From: a bacterium
GTDB lineage: Bacteria > Muiribacteriota > Ozemobacteria > Ozemobacterales > Ozemobacteraceae
Reading direction: 5' to 3'
NCBI GenBank assembly: GCA_016192885.1
Contig: JACPTH010000055.1
Coordinates: 2,980 to 8,992, forward strand
DNA: 6,013 bases
Made by a program: the position numbers and the translations under genes. Below the pieces are notes generated by a model. It was given only the letters and a program-made list of their open reading frames with translations, was not told where the DNA came from and ran no database searches. Below, in pieces: positions 5,498-6,013 of this stretch (position 1 is its first letter; each line of letters starts with the position of its first letter).

Positions 5498-6013
5498 CAT
5501 CGAGGTTGTCTCATCGCAGTGTCTTAAGTAGTATTTCGCTTCCTCCGCTAGAACCGAGTTTGGAACAAGCGCGACCACCTTTCTGAAGTTTTCAAGATTG
5601 GAAGGAAGGCGCATCTCTCGTTCGAGCTGGCCAAGCCTAAGAAGAGATGAAGGGTCGTTCGAATTAGTATTCAAAGCTTTTCGAAGAGCTTTATATTCTT
5701 CTTCTTTGTAGCCGAAAACCCTGGACATCGCGGCAACACCCAAGATTCCCGGGTGATAATTCTCATTTACCAGCAAGGTCTTTTGATATTCCTCCAAAGC
5801 CTCTTTTTTTCTCCCGCTTTTTGCATAAATATCACCCAATACGCAATGACCTTCTATATGGCCGGGATGGTTTTTAAACAGAAAGTTCAAAGCATCGCAT
5901 GCTTCCGAAAACCTGCCGATTTCCCCGGCTGCCTTAGCCCATTTAATGGCCCCTTCAGGGCGCTGGGGAAAACGTTTTGAAAGTGCGGCGAAAGTTTCGC
6001 GCGCAGAATCAAT
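5489..6013 (-). CDS. TPR-repeat protein, C-terminal part (runs off the right edge)
   Basis: The frame is open from the right edge to TAG 5489-5491, giving 174 visible residues. There is no ATG before the second repeat, so the true start lies outside the window. At least four helix-turn-helix TPR units are visible (positions counted from the edge): about 19-50, 53-86 (the clearest, with L-G-D-I-Y-A-K-S-G-R and A-L-E-E-Y), 87-120 and 121-153, followed by a short tail. TPR arrays are protein-binding scaffolds, often for assembly or secretion partners; no catalytic domain is seen in this part. It points the same way as the cyclase operon but is separated from it by 574 bases that include a possible terminator, so it is probably a separate transcript. 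The partner and any N-terminal domains or signal peptide cannot be seen. Confidence 0.85.
   Translation of the reverse strand: MDSARETFAALSKRFPQRPEGAIKWAKAAGEIGRFSEACDALNFLFKNHPGHIEGHCVLGDIYAKSGRKKEALEEYQKTLLVNENYHPGILGVAAMSRVFGYKEEEYKALRKALNTNSNDPSSLLRLGQLEREMRLPSNLENFRKVVALVPNSVLAEEAKYYLRHCDETTSMAG

Overview
All supported genes in this window lie on the minus strand. Read from right to left, they are: the 3' part of a TPR-repeat protein gene (5489 to the right edge); a gap of about 570 bases; a diguanylate cyclase gene (GAF-GAF-GAF-GGDEF, 4914 to 2821); an HD-GYP cyclic-di-GMP phosphodiesterase gene (GAF-GAF-GAF-HD-GYP, 2815 to 599); and the 5' part of a DHH-phosphoesterase-like gene that runs off the left edge (start GTG at 568). 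The last three are packed tightly (5 and 30 nt between them, with no terminator-like sequence) and look like one operon.

The organism is a bacterium with moderate, slightly AT-leaning composition. It combines soluble multi-GAF cyclic-di-GMP enzymes of the HD-GYP type with a DHH domain of the kind fused to CBS and tRNA-nucleotidyltransferase (A-adding) domains. This mix is typical of Deltaproteobacteria-like, Nitrospirota/Nitrospinota-like and related Gram-negative lineages. The sequence alone does not fix the phylum.

In the operon, one protein makes cyclic-di-GMP and the next should destroy it. Each carries its own set of three GAF sensor domains and neither has a convincing membrane segment. 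They look like an opposed pair of cytosolic sensor-enzymes. The cyclase has an intact GGEEF active site, but the usual inhibitory RxxD motif reads E-K-I-D. The third protein aligns with the start of DHH phosphoesterases but has lost the DHH triad and most other metal ligands, so it is probably a pseudoenzyme or a non-catalytic domain of a larger protein. Pairing a degenerate DHH protein with an opposed GGDEF/HD-GYP pair is the most unusual thing here.

The gap at 4915-5488 has no convincing gene. It holds several short inverted repeats, a 12-bp direct repeat spaced two helical turns apart just upstream of the cyclase gene, a good sigma-70-like promoter pointing the other way (plus strand), an AT-rich block that could end the TPR transcript, and a CTGTCCCC motif like those found near REP-associated transposase genes. 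It may contain a small RNA or decayed mobile DNA.
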